This document shows positions 29,078 to 38,624 of a DNA stretch of 64,000 bases, piece by piece. The notes under the pieces are model-generated. The model worked only from the letters and a program-made list of their open reading frames with translations, had not been told where the DNA came from and did no database searches. The position numbers and the translations under genes are program-made. Source of the stretch: Bacteroidales bacterium (lineage in GTDB: Bacteria > Bacteroidota > Bacteroidia > Bacteroidales > JAFGXI01); NCBI GenBank assembly GCA_016936665.1, contig JAFGXI010000032.1:1-64000 (forward strand), given 5' to 3'. Positions within the stretch are counted from its first letter, which is position 1; every line of letters begins with the position of its first letter.

Positions 29078-30109
29078 TTAAGAATGTGAATAGCCTTGCG
29101 CTTCTATCTGAACAAGTGTTCCATCTTTTCCTATTAATTGACAGCCTTTTTGTTCGTCGGTCATATGCCCTATTACACGAATTTCCGGATATCGTTTAAT
29201 AGTATCGTACATATCTAGCGGCATTGTAAAAAGCAATTCATAATCTTCGCCACCATTCATTGCTGCAATTGTTCCATCGATTTGAATTTCCATACCAAAA
29301 TCTACAGTAGTATGGTCTATAGGCAATTGTTCTTCGTAAATAACACAACCCGTTTTTGATGCTTTACATAAGTGTATCAATTCCGAAGATAAGCCGTCTG
29401 ATATATCGATCATAGACGTTGGAACTCCTATATTTTCAAAAATTTTAAGCATATTTACAGGGGTTTCCGGTTTAAGCTGTCGCTGTATTATGTATTCGTA
29501 AGTCGACAAATCGGGTTGTGAATTCGGGTTTACTTTAAATACTTCTTTCTCCCGTATTAATATTTGTAAGCCCATATATGCCGCTCCTAAGTCTCCGGTC
29601 ACACAGATTAAATCGTTTGCTTTTGCACCCGAACGTTTAACCGATTTTCCTTTCTCTACATACCCAATAGCCATCATGCTAATTACTAAACCTGAGCGAG
29701 AAGAAACAGTATCGCCTCCAACTAAATCAACTTGATAATGCTTACATGCGTCGTTTATTCCACTGTACAATTCATCTAAAGCTTCGACAGACGTTCTTGC
29801 CGAGGCGCCTATCGAAACAATAATTTGAGAAGGTGTACCATTCATAGCTACAATATCGGAAATACTTACTACTACCGACTTATAACCCAAGTGCTTTAAA
29901 GGCATATAACTTAAATCGAAATGAACACCCTCGACAAGCATATCTGAGCTAATTAGCGTCTCATGATCGGAAAAATCCAAAATTGCTGCGTCATCGCCCA
30001 CACCCAATTTCGTACTTAAATTTTGACAACGTGCTTCTTTTGTGATTCTTTCAATTAAACCAAATTCACCTAATGCCGAAATTGGGGTTAATTCTTTTTG
30101 TTCTGCCAT
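29078..30109 (-). CDS. thiL: Thiamine-monophosphate kinase
   Basis: 343 residues, the usual ThiL length. It phosphorylates thiamine phosphate to the diphosphate cofactor. Seen: VGDDAAILDF near the N-terminus, ISSDMLVEGVHFDLSYM, GGDTVSS, VTGDLGAAYMGL, SMIDISDGLSSELIHL and GGEDYELLFT, all conserved AIR-synthase-type ATP and substrate motifs. The gene follows the RRM gene by 6 nt; no other thiamine genes are nearby. A TPP enzyme half (transketolase) is encoded ~31 kb away in the window. Confidence 0.96.
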   Translation of the reverse strand: MAEQKELTPISALGEFGLIERITKEARCQNLSTKLGVGDDAAILDFSDHETLISSDMLVEGVHFDLSYMPLKHLGYKSVVVSISDIVAMNGTPSQIIVSIGASARTSVEALDELYSGINDACKHYQVDLVGGDTVSSRSGLVISMMAIGYVEKGKSVKRSGAKANDLICVTGDLGAAYMGLQILIREKEVFKVNPNSQPDLSTYEYIIQRQLKPETPVNMLKIFENIGVPTSMIDISDGLSSELIHLCKASKTGCVIYEEQLPIDHTTVDFGMEIQIDGTIAAMNGGEDYELLFTMPLDMYDTIKRYPEIRVIGHMTDEQKGCQLIGKDGTLVQIEAQGYSHS

Positions 30110-30115
30110 ACTTAA

Positions 30116-30358
30116 TTATTCTTTATCGGGGAAAGCGATTTTTATTTGCCTTCCTCGAATTGTTTTTCCATTAATTTCTAAAGCCTTGTTTGTTGCTGTT
30201 TCATCTTTCATATCAATGAATCCAAATCCTTTGCTTTTTTTCTTTTTAGTGTCCATAATCAAACTCACGGTCATCACTTCTCCAAACTGCGAAAAATATT
30301 GACGAAGTTCCTCTTCCGTTACACTGAAATGCAAATTATCGACGAACAATCTAGTCAT
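30116..30358 (-). CDS. Small RRM-domain RNA-binding protein
   Basis: 80 residues, one complete RNA recognition motif: RNP2 LFVDNL (4-9) and RNP1 KGFGFIDM (43-50) with the aromatic residues that stack on RNA bases, and a conserved GREIKI-like strand (GRQIKIAFPD). Single-RRM proteins are widespread in Bacteroidota and cyanobacteria and act as post-transcriptional regulators or RNA chaperones. It precedes thiL by 6 nt, so both probably share a transcript; the link looks incidental. Confidence 0.95.
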   Translation of the reverse strand: MTRLFVDNLHFSVTEEELRQYFSQFGEVMTVSLIMDTKKKKSKGFGFIDMKDETATNKALEINGKTIRGRQIKIAFPDKE

Positions 30359-30382
30359 TTTTGAATATTACGAATTGAACAA

Positions 30383-30390
30383 CAAAATTA
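30383..30390 (-). promoter_or_regulatory. -7 element of the RRM-thiL promoter
   Basis: Minus-strand TAATTTTG (TAnnTTTG), 24 nt before the RRM ATG. No -33 element at the right distance. Confidence 0.45.
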
Positions 30391-30514
30391 AACATTGCAA
30401 ACGAGATGAGAGCATAGTTTAAGATTAAGCTTTACTTTAGCGATAAAGTAGAGAGCTAGAATAAATAAAGCGTTAAACTCTTCGAACAGTTAAGGTATAA
30501 AATCTCGAAAAGCT

Positions 30515-30522
30515 TATATTTG
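30515..30522 (+). promoter_or_regulatory. -7 element of the ygiQ promoter
   Basis: TATATTTG (TAnnTTTG), 20 nt before the ATG at 30543; would give a leader of about 14 nt. No clear -33. Confidence 0.5.
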
Positions 30523-30542
30523 CTATTTGGACAAAGTAAATA

Positions 30543-32378
30543 ATGGCATATCCCGAACGATTTCAAACTAATAAATGGTTACCTACTACATTGAAAGAGG
30601 TAAAAAACCGAGGCTGGGAACAGCTAGATGTCGTCTTATTTACTGGCGATGCCTATGTCGATCATCCTTCGTTTGGGGTAGCAGTAGTAGGACGAGTGCT
30701 AGAATCGTTAGAGCTCAAAGTTGCAATCGTGCCTCAGCCTAACTGGCAAGACGATGGTCGCGATTTTAAAAAGATGGGGCAACCTCGTTTGTTTTTTGGC
30801 GTGACCGGCGGTAATATGGACAGTATGGTTAACCATTATACTGCAAATAAGCGCTTGCGTTCCAACGACGCTTACACTGCCGGAGGCGCAGCCGGCGCTC
30901 GGCCCGATTATGCTTCTTATGAGTACTGCCGACAACTTAAAAAGTTTTTCCCCGATGTGCCGATTATTTTGGGTGGCGTTGAAGCCTCTTTAAGGAGAGT
31001 TGTTCATTACGATTATTGGTCCGATTTGCTTAAGCCTTCCATCTTGTTCGAAACGCAAGCCGACTTATTGATTTATGGAATGGCGGAACAAAGCCTTGTT
31101 GAGTTAGTCGACCGGTTGGAAAAAGGAGAAGCTTTTCATCAAATTAAAGATATCCCTCAAACTTGTTATTCGGAAGATACGCAAAATTTCAAAGTGAATT
31201 CCAACGATATTGAATTGCATAGTTGGGAAGACTGCAAAGCAGATGCGATTTTGTATGCAAAGAACTTTAAACAGGTTGAAGTAAAAAGCAATTCCGTAAA
31301 AGCAGATCGTTTGTATCAAGCCCATGCTAACACTATTATTGTAATTAACCCACCATATCCGCCAGCCGAAGATGGTGCCATCGATCGTTGGTACGATTTG
31401 CCCTATACACGTTTGCCACATCCAAAATATTGGAAAAAAGGATCTATTCCTGCTTACGAAATGATTAAATTTTCGATTAATATGCACCGTGGATGTTTTG
31501 GTGGCTGTAGCTTTTGCACTATTTCCGCACATCAAGGCAAATTTATCGCCAACCGATCGGAACAATCTATTTTAAAAGAGCTTGAGCAAGTCGTGAATGC
31601 ACATGATTTTAAAGGTTATATTTCCGATTTGGGAGGGCCTTCGGCCAATATGTATCGAATGAAAGGTAAAGATTTGTCGCAATGCGAAACCTGTAAACGG
31701 CCTTCCTGTATTTTCCCAAATGTCTGCAATAACCTCGACACCAGTCATCAAGCTTTGATGGATTTGTACCTGAAAGTTCGCGAGCATCCTAAAGTCAAAA
31801 AAGCCTTCATTGGCAGCGGCATTCGCTACGATTTAGCCATGGCGCAAGAGCCCAAACAGCGAAAGCTGTATTTGCAAAATGTAATGCGTCACCATGTGAG
31901 TGGCAAACTGAAAGTTGCTCCGGAACATACTTCCAACGACGTATTAAAATTGATGCGAAAACCCGATTTTAAATTATTCGAAGAATTTACCAAATTGTTC
32001 AATACCATCAATCGAGAAGATCAACTCAACGAGTTGTTAATTCCATATTTTATCTCGAGTCACCCGGGAAGTAAAACCAAAGATATGGCCGATTTAGCCA
32101 TTAAAACCAAAGCCATGAATTTTCGCTTGGAACAAGTTCAAGATTTTACACCTACACCCATGACAGTGGCTACAGTTATATATTATTCGGGAGTACATCC
32201 TTACACATTAAAACCTGTCGAAACGCCTAAAACGCAAGATGAAAAGCGGGCTCAGCGCATGTTCTTTTTTTGGTACGACCATCAATACAAAAAAGCCATA
32301 ATAGAACGACTAAAGAAAGAAAAGTTAAGTGATTTAATTCCGATAGTCTTCGAAAAACCAAAAAGCGGAAAGTTTTAG
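30543..32378 (+). CDS. YgiQ family radical SAM protein
   Basis: 611 residues. N-terminal B12-binding-like region (VVLFTGDAYVDHPSFGVAVVGR), the GVTGGNMDSMVNHYTANKR signature, GGVEASLRR, then a radical SAM core with CFGGCSFC (~residues 318-325) and a C-terminal region with HRFRLEQ-type RLEQVQDFTPTPMT. The protein is the UPF0313/YgiQ type. Its substrate is not established; large members are widely conserved. It is divergent from the RRM-thiL pair. Confidence 0.93.
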   Translation: MAYPERFQTNKWLPTTLKEVKNRGWEQLDVVLFTGDAYVDHPSFGVAVVGRVLESLELKVAIVPQPNWQDDGRDFKKMGQPRLFFGVTGGNMDSMVNHYTANKRLRSNDAYTAGGAAGARPDYASYEYCRQLKKFFPDVPIILGGVEASLRRVVHYDYWSDLLKPSILFETQADLLIYGMAEQSLVELVDRLEKGEAFHQIKDIPQTCYSEDTQNFKVNSNDIELHSWEDCKADAILYAKNFKQVEVKSNSVKADRLYQAHANTIIVINPPYPPAEDGAIDRWYDLPYTRLPHPKYWKKGSIPAYEMIKFSINMHRGCFGGCSFCTISAHQGKFIANRSEQSILKELEQVVNAHDFKGYISDLGGPSANMYRMKGKDLSQCETCKRPSCIFPNVCNNLDTSHQALMDLYLKVREHPKVKKAFIGSGIRYDLAMAQEPKQRKLYLQNVMRHHVSGKLKVAPEHTSNDVLKLMRKPDFKLFEEFTKLFNTINREDQLNELLIPYFISSHPGSKTKDMADLAIKTKAMNFRLEQVQDFTPTPMTVATVIYYSGVHPYTLKPVETPKTQDEKRAQRMFFFWYDHQYKKAIIERLKKEKLSDLIPIVFEKPKSGKF

Positions 32379-32478
32379 ACCGTTTATTATTCTTCGAATG
32401 TGAAATAAAGCGAACCTAAGTGTAAACAAAAAGTCGGACAAAAGAAACAAACACGAGCAAAGTTTGTAATTTTGTAAA

Positions 32479-33165
32479 ATGACATGGTCGTTTATATTAT
32501 TTTCGCTTTTAATAATATCGTTGTTAGTTGTTGCTTCTATGGTATTATGCGCCAAAATCTATCTTGAGGTTACTTGTCGTATTTCGGAAAAAGACAGAAT
32601 TGCCTTAACTTTCGACGATGGCCCTCATCCGAAATACACACCCGAACTGTTAGATGTTTTGGCTAAACACAACGCTAAAGCAACTTTTTTTGTTGTTGGT
32701 AAGAACGCCAAAAAGCATCCTGAAATTATTCGACGAATGATTGAAGAAGGGCATAGTGTTGGTAATCATAGTTACTCGCATCAATGGCAATGGGGGTTTT
32801 GGTCGGAAGATAAAGTATACAGAGAATTACGAGGAACCCGAGAATTGCTTAACGAGATTCATTCACAATCTTACCCTTTATTTAGGCCGCCGTTTGGCAT
32901 AAGCAATCCAAATATTGCAAAGGTTGTTAAACGGATGGAGCTTGCCGTAGTAGGTTGGTCGTTGAGAACATTCGATACTTCAAGAAAACCGAAAAAAGTA
33001 CAACAACAACTACTTAAAAAATTAAAAGGAGGCGATATTGTGCTAATGCACGATCGGCTTGAAAATACACCTCAAGTAATTGATATTGTTTTAACCCATT
33101 TTTCGAAAAGTGGCTTAAAATTTGTTAACTTGGAGGCTCCAAAATCTGATACTAAGCTTGATTAA
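32479..33165 (+). CDS. Polysaccharide deacetylase (NodB/CE4 domain)
   Basis: 228 residues: one N-terminal membrane helix (~4-25), then a NodB domain with TFDDGPHP (D46, D47), the metal-binding VGNHSYSH (H97, H101), RPPFG (motif 3) and a C-terminal LMHDR (motif 5). The Asp-His-His metal triad is intact, so it should be an active, membrane-anchored deacetylase of peptidoglycan or another N-acetylated glycan facing the periplasm. A TAATTTTG box (32467-32474) ends 4 nt before the ATG. Confidence 0.92.
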   Translation: MTWSFILFSLLIISLLVVASMVLCAKIYLEVTCRISEKDRIALTFDDGPHPKYTPELLDVLAKHNAKATFFVVGKNAKKHPEIIRRMIEEGHSVGNHSYSHQWQWGFWSEDKVYRELRGTRELLNEIHSQSYPLFRPPFGISNPNIAKVVKRMELAVVGWSLRTFDTSRKPKKVQQQLLKKLKGGDIVLMHDRLENTPQVIDIVLTHFSKSGLKFVNLEAPKSDTKLD

Positions 33166-33202
33166 ACCATAAAGATTATTACAAATTGATACAAAATTTT
33201 TC

Positions 33203-33856
33203 ATGAAATTGAACAATATATCTATCCGTAACATACTAACCAGCGTATTTATAAGTTGTATTATTCTTAGCACTCAAGCTCAAAGCATCGATCAAAAGTT
33301 GAGTGATTTAAGCGCTTTCAAACAAAAAATTAAAACTTCGTCCGAACAATTAAAAACATTAAAAACTCAGTTTGTACAAGAAAAACATTTAAACGTTCTC
33401 GAAGAAGTAATGCTTTCTGAAGGCCGATTTGTATATTTATCGCCAAACAAAGTACGATGGGAATATCAAAAACCATATTATTACTTAATGATTCTCAACA
33501 ATGACAAAGTTCTTATTAAAGACGATCAAAAATCGAGCAGTATAAAACTCAACGAGAATCCTGTTTTCAGACAAATCAACGAGTTAATGATTAGCACTGT
33601 AAAAGGTGATATCTTAATGAACGACGGTTTTAGCTCAGAAGTATTCGAAAATGCCAATCACTATAAAATGGTTTTATCTCCCAAAGATGTTCAGATGCAA
33701 GATTATATTAGTCGGATAGAAATTATAATTGACAAAAAAGACATGAGCGTTCAAAGCATCAAAATTGAAGAGCCAATGGGCGATTTTACATTAATTACTT
33801 TCAAACAAAAACAAATCAATGCAGAAGTTTCTGAGCAAGAGTTTAGTCTTCCTTAG
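33203..33856 (+). CDS. lolA: LolA-like outer-membrane lipoprotein carrier
   Basis: 217 residues: signal peptide ~1-26 (ends STQAQS), then the LolA/DUF2092-type half-barrel fold: LKTLKTQFVQEKHLNVLEE, GRFVYLSPNKVRWEY, and the C-terminal strand PMGDFTLITF. The Q-x-K and P-x-x-x-R-W positions are those of LolA. It ferries lipoproteins across the periplasm. The adjacent gene overlaps it by 38 nt and encodes a lipoprotein that may be the outer-membrane receptor. Of the two LolA-like genes here, this one looks like the housekeeping carrier. Confidence 0.85.
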   Translation: MKLNNISIRNILTSVFISCIILSTQAQSIDQKLSDLSAFKQKIKTSSEQLKTLKTQFVQEKHLNVLEEVMLSEGRFVYLSPNKVRWEYQKPYYYLMILNNDKVLIKDDQKSSSIKLNENPVFRQINELMISTVKGDILMNDGFSSEVFENANHYKMVLSPKDVQMQDYISRIEIIIDKKDMSVQSIKIEEPMGDFTLITFKQKQINAEVSEQEFSLP

Positions 33857-34469
33857 TTTGCTTATTATTTCGGCTTGCCAAACGCCTTACCATTCCGGTT
33901 ATCGAAAAGCTGATAACCCAATTGCATCAAAAGATATATTGGTTGAGCATTACGACAAGCTATGGTTCAATACCCATATCGAAGCATTTGGCAAAGAATT
34001 GTCCGGAATATTGGTTATTAAAAACAAACCAAAAAACACCCGACAAATGGCTTTGGTTTCCCCAATGGGAATGACTTATTTCGAAGTCGAACAAAACGAT
34101 AGTACTTTTGAGTTTAAAAAAATACTGCCCTTTCTCGATAAAACGAACGTAAAATTACTTTTACAATCTGATATAGAATTGTTACTAGCTGTTCCCGACA
34201 CAAACAATCAAGACAAGTATTTTGAACATAAAAAACTAAGCCGACAACTTATAAGGAGTCAAATAAATGGTCGTCTCATCTACTTCGAATACGGCGAATA
34301 TGGAATTGTTAAAAAGGAACTTTGCAATCGCATCAAAATAAAAACATCTATAAACTACGAATATCAAGGCCGAGGCTTGCCTCAGACTATTAATATTCTT
34401 CACCACGGCTTACCCATCAGCTGGCAACTTAGTCCGATAAAAAGTCAGTTAAAAGAAGAAAAGCAATGA
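33819..34469 (+). CDS. Lipoprotein, candidate LolB-like acceptor
   Basis: 216 residues. The lipobox IISAC puts the acylated Cys at residue 20. The ATG (33819) lies within the lolA-like gene in another frame, giving a 38-nt overlap; no later start would keep the signal peptide. The body has alternating beta strands (LSGILVIKNKPKNTRQMALV, MGMTYFEVEQNDSTFEFKKI, LPQTINILHHGLPISWQLSP) compatible with a LolA/LolB-type half barrel. I do not recognise a named family. The position after lolA argues for a LolB role; this is inference. Confidence 0.7.
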   Translation: MQKFLSKSLVFLSLLIISACQTPYHSGYRKADNPIASKDILVEHYDKLWFNTHIEAFGKELSGILVIKNKPKNTRQMALVSPMGMTYFEVEQNDSTFEFKKILPFLDKTNVKLLLQSDIELLLAVPDTNNQDKYFEHKKLSRQLIRSQINGRLIYFEYGEYGIVKKELCNRIKIKTSINYEYQGRGLPQTINILHHGLPISWQLSPIKSQLKEEKQ

Positions 34470-35386
34470 GTTGGGATTTCAACATCCGGTCTTTTAAACA
34501 ATATTTGCAACTCGAAAAGTCCTTGATGCCTAATTCTATTGAAGCCTATTTGAGAGATATCAGCCAATTCGAAAGTTTTCTTCTTATGCGCCAAATGGAA
34601 AAACCGGTTAAAACAATCGAAAGTAAAGACATAAGAGATTATTTGGCTTATATTAATGAACTGGGTCTATCTGAACGTTCTCAAGCTCGCATTATCTCCG
34701 GAATCAAATCTTTCTTTAAATATTTACTTATCGATGAAATTATAGAGAATAACCCCGCAGAGCTTATCGAAGCACCTAAACTCGGACGTAAACTACCTGT
34801 TGTACTAAACCTCGAAGAAATTGATGCACTCCAAGCGACCATCGACTTATCTAAACCAGAAGGGCACAGAAATAAAGCCATTATCGAAACTTTATATAGT
34901 TGTGGTTTGCGAGTGTCTGAGCTCATTGGCTTACAATTGAGCCATTTATATTTCGATCAAGGATTCATTAAAGTGCTAGGGAAAGGACAAAAAGAACGAC
35001 TGGTTCCTATTAGCAACAAAGCAATACGCGACATCACGTACTATGTTAAAGGTTACAGAAATCATTTAACAAGCATCGATAAAAAATCGCAAGATATTGT
35101 TTTCCTAAACCGACGAGGCAAACAGCTTACAAGGGTTATGATCTTTACTATTATAAAGCAATTGGCAGAACAAATTGGCTTGCAAAAAAATATTAGCCCT
35201 CACACCTTTCGGCATTCGTTTGCAACGCATTTGGTAGAAGGCGGAGCCGACTTAAGAGTGGTTCAGGAAATGCTTGGACACGAAAGTATCTTAACCACAG
35301 AGATTTACACCCACATCGACAGAGAATTTTTACAAGACACCATAATGATGTACCACCCAAGAAGTATCGCTAACAGAAAAAATTAA
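34466..35386 (+). CDS. xerD: Tyrosine recombinase XerC/XerD
   Basis: 306 residues: N-terminal SAM-like core-binding domain (FKQYLQLEKSLMPNSIEAYL) and a C-terminal catalytic domain with the full set R149, K173, H246, R249, H272 and nucleophile Y281. The length and the spacing LGHESILTTEIYTHI match chromosomal dimer resolvases, not integrons or phage integrases. It overlaps the lipoprotein gene by 4 nt (ATGA). Assignment between XerC and XerD cannot be made with certainty without alignment; D is slightly favoured. Confidence 0.9.
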   Translation: MSWDFNIRSFKQYLQLEKSLMPNSIEAYLRDISQFESFLLMRQMEKPVKTIESKDIRDYLAYINELGLSERSQARIISGIKSFFKYLLIDEIIENNPAELIEAPKLGRKLPVVLNLEEIDALQATIDLSKPEGHRNKAIIETLYSCGLRVSELIGLQLSHLYFDQGFIKVLGKGQKERLVPISNKAIRDITYYVKGYRNHLTSIDKKSQDIVFLNRRGKQLTRVMIFTIIKQLAEQIGLQKNISPHTFRHSFATHLVEGGADLRVVQEMLGHESILTTEIYTHIDREFLQDTIMMYHPRSIANRKN

Positions 35387-35460
35387 CACATCGGAAAATA
35401 TTTCGTATTTTTAACTCGTTTTGAAACAATAATAAAGACTGAAACCAAAACAATATCGAC

Positions 35461-36285
35461 ATGAAATCTATTTTCAGCATTATATTCATTTTTATTGCCA
35501 GCTATGTATGGTCGCAAAATGTAGGTCAACAAGGCGACTCCTTAGTTAATTACAAAGACATTAACGGGCATAAACACGGGAAATGGACTAAGCAATACGA
35601 AAGTGGTAAAACTGCTTATATTGCTCATTTTAAAAATGATAAGCTAGTTGGTTTGTACCAACGTTTTTACCCAAACGGAAAGCTGATTATGGAAGTAAAT
35701 TACGAAGACAATGAATCGGGTTATGCCAAACTTTATTACGACGATGGAACACTTTTAGCCGAAGGCCATTACATTCAAAAAAACATTAAAGATGGACTTT
35801 GGAAATTTTATGGCACCGATGGTAAATTAGTAGTTGAGACCAATTACGAAAAAGGCATTATTAATGGAAAACAAACCAAATATTACCGCAATGGCAATAA
35901 AATGGAAGAAATCGATTTGATAAACGGCAAAAAAGACGGTTTATGGACTCGATACTTCGAAAATGGCAAAGAACGAATGAAAGCCAGAATGATTAACGAT
36001 AAACGCAATGGGTTACTGTATGTCTATTATCCAAGTGGTAAATATTATTGCAAGGGGCGTTACGAGAACAATCTTAAAACCGGGCCTTGGGTCTATTACA
36101 ACGAAGACGGTAGCATTAAAAGAGAAACGGAATTTATCAACGGCCATGCCGACGACCAAGAACAAATTGACGAAGAAACCACTAAAATGATTGAAGAGTG
36201 GGAACAAATGAAAGGTGTAATTCCTGACCCCGACATGGATAATATGATGAATTACGATCAAAAATACAGCCCTCTCAGAAAATAA
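35461..36285 (+). CDS. Secreted YwqK/MORN-like repeat protein
   Basis: 274 residues: signal peptide ~1-18 (YVWSQ), then about seven ~23-residue repeats of the form NGKxxGxWxxYYxNGKxxxE (KHGKWTKQYESGKTAYIAHF, KDGLWKFYGTDGKLVVE, KDGLWTRYFENGKERMKA, KTGPWVYYNEDGSIKRE). These match the toxin-antitoxin YwqK/MORN_2 family, which in Bacteroidota is mostly periplasmic and of unknown function. The C-terminus is acidic. It overlaps the next gene by one base (TAATG) and probably belongs to a three-gene unit ending in a T9SS protease. Confidence 0.87.
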   Translation: MKSIFSIIFIFIASYVWSQNVGQQGDSLVNYKDINGHKHGKWTKQYESGKTAYIAHFKNDKLVGLYQRFYPNGKLIMEVNYEDNESGYAKLYYDDGTLLAEGHYIQKNIKDGLWKFYGTDGKLVVETNYEKGIINGKQTKYYRNGNKMEEIDLINGKKDGLWTRYFENGKERMKARMINDKRNGLLYVYYPSGKYYCKGRYENNLKTGPWVYYNEDGSIKRETEFINGHADDQEQIDEETTKMIEEWEQMKGVIPDPDMDNMMNYDQKYSPLRK

Positions 36286-36980
36286 TGTCTTTCGTAAAGC
36301 CTTTATTGGCAGGCATATTGTTAATTATAGCATTAGTTTCTTGTCAGAAAGAAGAGAGTCAAACGATTGAGCCAAGTTGGCCGATCAACGATTTTTTCCC
36401 TATCGAACTTGGGCAACAACTGATCTACAAAGTTACCGACATTACCATCGATGGCCCTATCGACCTCAACGATACTATTGAGTACGAACTTATGGAATAT
36501 GTAGAATCTAAAATCGATTCAAACGAAACTTATCAAACCTATCGATTGGAGAGATATACCAGAAGTAACACCTCAATGAATTGGAGAATTAAAAATGTGT
36601 GGCAGATTCGCCAATACAAACAAAGCATTCATAAAATTGAAGACAATATCGACTACATCAGATTACTAACGCCGGCACAACAATACGACCAATGGAATAG
36701 TAATGCATTCAACGATGAAGGAGAAACAGAAGCTGAATTAACAAATATTGAGACAATCGGTATCTTAAATGCCAATCGAAAAGTAGCCACCGTAAATTAT
36801 ATCGATCAATTCAGCTTAATCGACAAACATTATTCTTCCGAGCAATATGCTTTAGGCATTGGACTTATCTCTAAAACAATTATTAATGTCGATTTATATT
36901 TCGATCCGGAAACCGACTGGCAAACCCGCATCGAAAAAGGACATATTTACCAACAAGAAATCATCGAACTGAATGAATAA
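36285..36980 (+). CDS. Lipoprotein of unknown function
   Basis: 231 residues. The lipobox LVSC places the acylated Cys at residue 20, followed by an acidic linker (QKEESQ). The rest is predicted beta-rich, with LIYKVTDITIDGPIDLNDTI and a conserved-looking WQTRIEKGHIY near the end. I recognise no family. Its start overlaps the YwqK-like stop and its end overlaps the subtilisin start by 8 nt, so the three are probably co-translated. Confidence 0.8.
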   Translation: MSFVKPLLAGILLIIALVSCQKEESQTIEPSWPINDFFPIELGQQLIYKVTDITIDGPIDLNDTIEYELMEYVESKIDSNETYQTYRLERYTRSNTSMNWRIKNVWQIRQYKQSIHKIEDNIDYIRLLTPAQQYDQWNSNAFNDEGETEAELTNIETIGILNANRKVATVNYIDQFSLIDKHYSSEQYALGIGLISKTIINVDLYFDPETDWQTRIEKGHIYQQEIIELNE

Positions 36981-38616
36981 ATTTTACTTTTTTTGCGTCG
37001 CCATCTCAATTTCATTATTATCATCGGCTCAACTCGCCCCTAATACATATTGGATTCAGTTTAAAAATAAAAACAATACTTCGTTTTCGTTAACCGAGCC
37101 CGAAGCCTATTTATCCGACAGAGCCATTGGGCGAAGAGAACGATACAGCATAGCCATCGATTCTACCGATCTTCCGGTCAATTCTTGGTACTTAGATTCC
37201 CTCGTTAATAAAGGCGCAAGCATTCTAATTGTGAGTAAATGGTTTAATGGTGCTGCCATTTATACCGATAATAGCTTGGTTTTGGATGCGATTTATCAAC
37301 TCGATTTTGTCGATCAGGGTATTTCCACATCTACACAATTTAGCATGAATTTTTTTCCTGAGAATGAAGTGCCAAACACCGCTTCAATCCAAACAGACGT
37401 TTTTGATTATGGCAGCGCATCAAGTCAAATAAATTTGCATGCCGGACAAGTTTTGCACAACCACGGTTACCAAGGACAAGGCATGATAATCGCCATATTA
37501 GACTCCGGATTTGATGGTATAGACCAAATCGATGCTTTCGATAGTATATTCGACAATCATCAAATTTTGGCCACTTGGGATTTTGTAGCTCACGAAGCCA
37601 ATGTTTACAATGATCATAACCATGGTAAATCTGTGTTATCGACCATTGCAGCGAACATACCAGGTAGCTTTATAGGGACAGCCCCTAAAGCAAACTTTTT
37701 ACTTTTTCGTACCGAAAATACAGCTTCAGAATATAAAATTGAAGAGATTAACTGGATTGCAGCCGCCGAAATGGCCGACAGTATTGGAGCAGATGTTGTT
37801 AACACCAGTTTGGGTTATAATATATATTCTTTGCCATCGCACTCTTATACATGGAACGATTTAAACGATGTTACCGCACCCATAACCATTGCTACAAATA
37901 TGGCAGCAGATAAAGGCATGCTTATGGTAACCAGTGCAGGAAACGAAGGAACAAATTCATGGAAAAAAATCACATCACCAGCCGATGCTTCTAAGGGATT
38001 AACCGTAGGAGCTTGCGATGCCAACGGAAATTATGTAAGCTTTAGCTCAAAAGGCTTTACAGTCGATGGCGACATCAAGCCCGATGTTTGTGCCATGGGA
38101 CAAAGTGCAACTGTTATCACAGCTAGCAGTGTAACCACCGGCAACGGAACTTCCTTTTCTTCGCCAATTATGTGTGGTTTGGCCACTTGTTTATGGCAGG
38201 TTAATCGGAACAAAACAAACATGGAAATTATCGATCTTATTCAAAGACATTCCAATCAGTACAATAATCCCGATAGTTTAATGGGCTACGGCATTCCTAA
38301 CTTTTCAACTGCATACGAGGAGTTAACAACCGATATTGAAATTATTAACTCGCAAAAAAATCAACTCATCAAAATATATCCCACTGTTTTTAATGATGAG
38401 CTTCATATCAAATATTTCTCAACAATTGCCAGCCCAATTGAGCTTAGTCTATTCGATATGAGAGGTCAGATAATTTTTCAAAGTCATTGTTTGAGCGATT
38501 CCAATGTAATCAGTTATTTTAATATCCCCGATTTATCGAACTTATCATCTGGCGTTTATATTTTAAAACTTGTTGAAGGGCAAAATATCTACACTGAACA
38601 ACTTATAAAATATTAA
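36973..38616 (+). CDS. Subtilisin-like (S8) serine protease with T9SS type A sorting domain
   Basis: 547 residues: signal peptide ~1-20, an N-terminal pro-region, then the S8 catalytic domain with D177 (AILDSG), H217 (NHGKS), oxyanion N324 (SAGNEG) and nucleophile S394 (GTSFSSP). All are intact. The last ~80 residues are a type A sorting domain (IKIYPTVFNDELHIKY, then SSGVYILKL), so the protease should be exported through the T9SS. Peptide scavenging or processing of surface proteins is likely. It is last in the YwqK-lipoprotein-protease unit. Confidence 0.94.
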   Translation: MNKFYFFCVAISISLLSSAQLAPNTYWIQFKNKNNTSFSLTEPEAYLSDRAIGRRERYSIAIDSTDLPVNSWYLDSLVNKGASILIVSKWFNGAAIYTDNSLVLDAIYQLDFVDQGISTSTQFSMNFFPENEVPNTASIQTDVFDYGSASSQINLHAGQVLHNHGYQGQGMIIAILDSGFDGIDQIDAFDSIFDNHQILATWDFVAHEANVYNDHNHGKSVLSTIAANIPGSFIGTAPKANFLLFRTENTASEYKIEEINWIAAAEMADSIGADVVNTSLGYNIYSLPSHSYTWNDLNDVTAPITIATNMAADKGMLMVTSAGNEGTNSWKKITSPADASKGLTVGACDANGNYVSFSSKGFTVDGDIKPDVCAMGQSATVITASSVTTGNGTSFSSPIMCGLATCLWQVNRNKTNMEIIDLIQRHSNQYNNPDSLMGYGIPNFSTAYEELTTDIEIINSQKNQLIKIYPTVFNDELHIKYFSTIASPIELSLFDMRGQIIFQSHCLSDSNVISYFNIPDLSNLSSGVYILKLVEGQNIYTEQLIKY

Positions 38617-38624
38617 AGCTTCAA

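Noticed and set aside
34466..35386. Xer-type recombinase as a sign of an integrated mobile element
   Set aside because: The flanking genes are housekeeping, no att-like direct repeats or cargo are visible, and the length and motifs fit chromosomal XerC/XerD.
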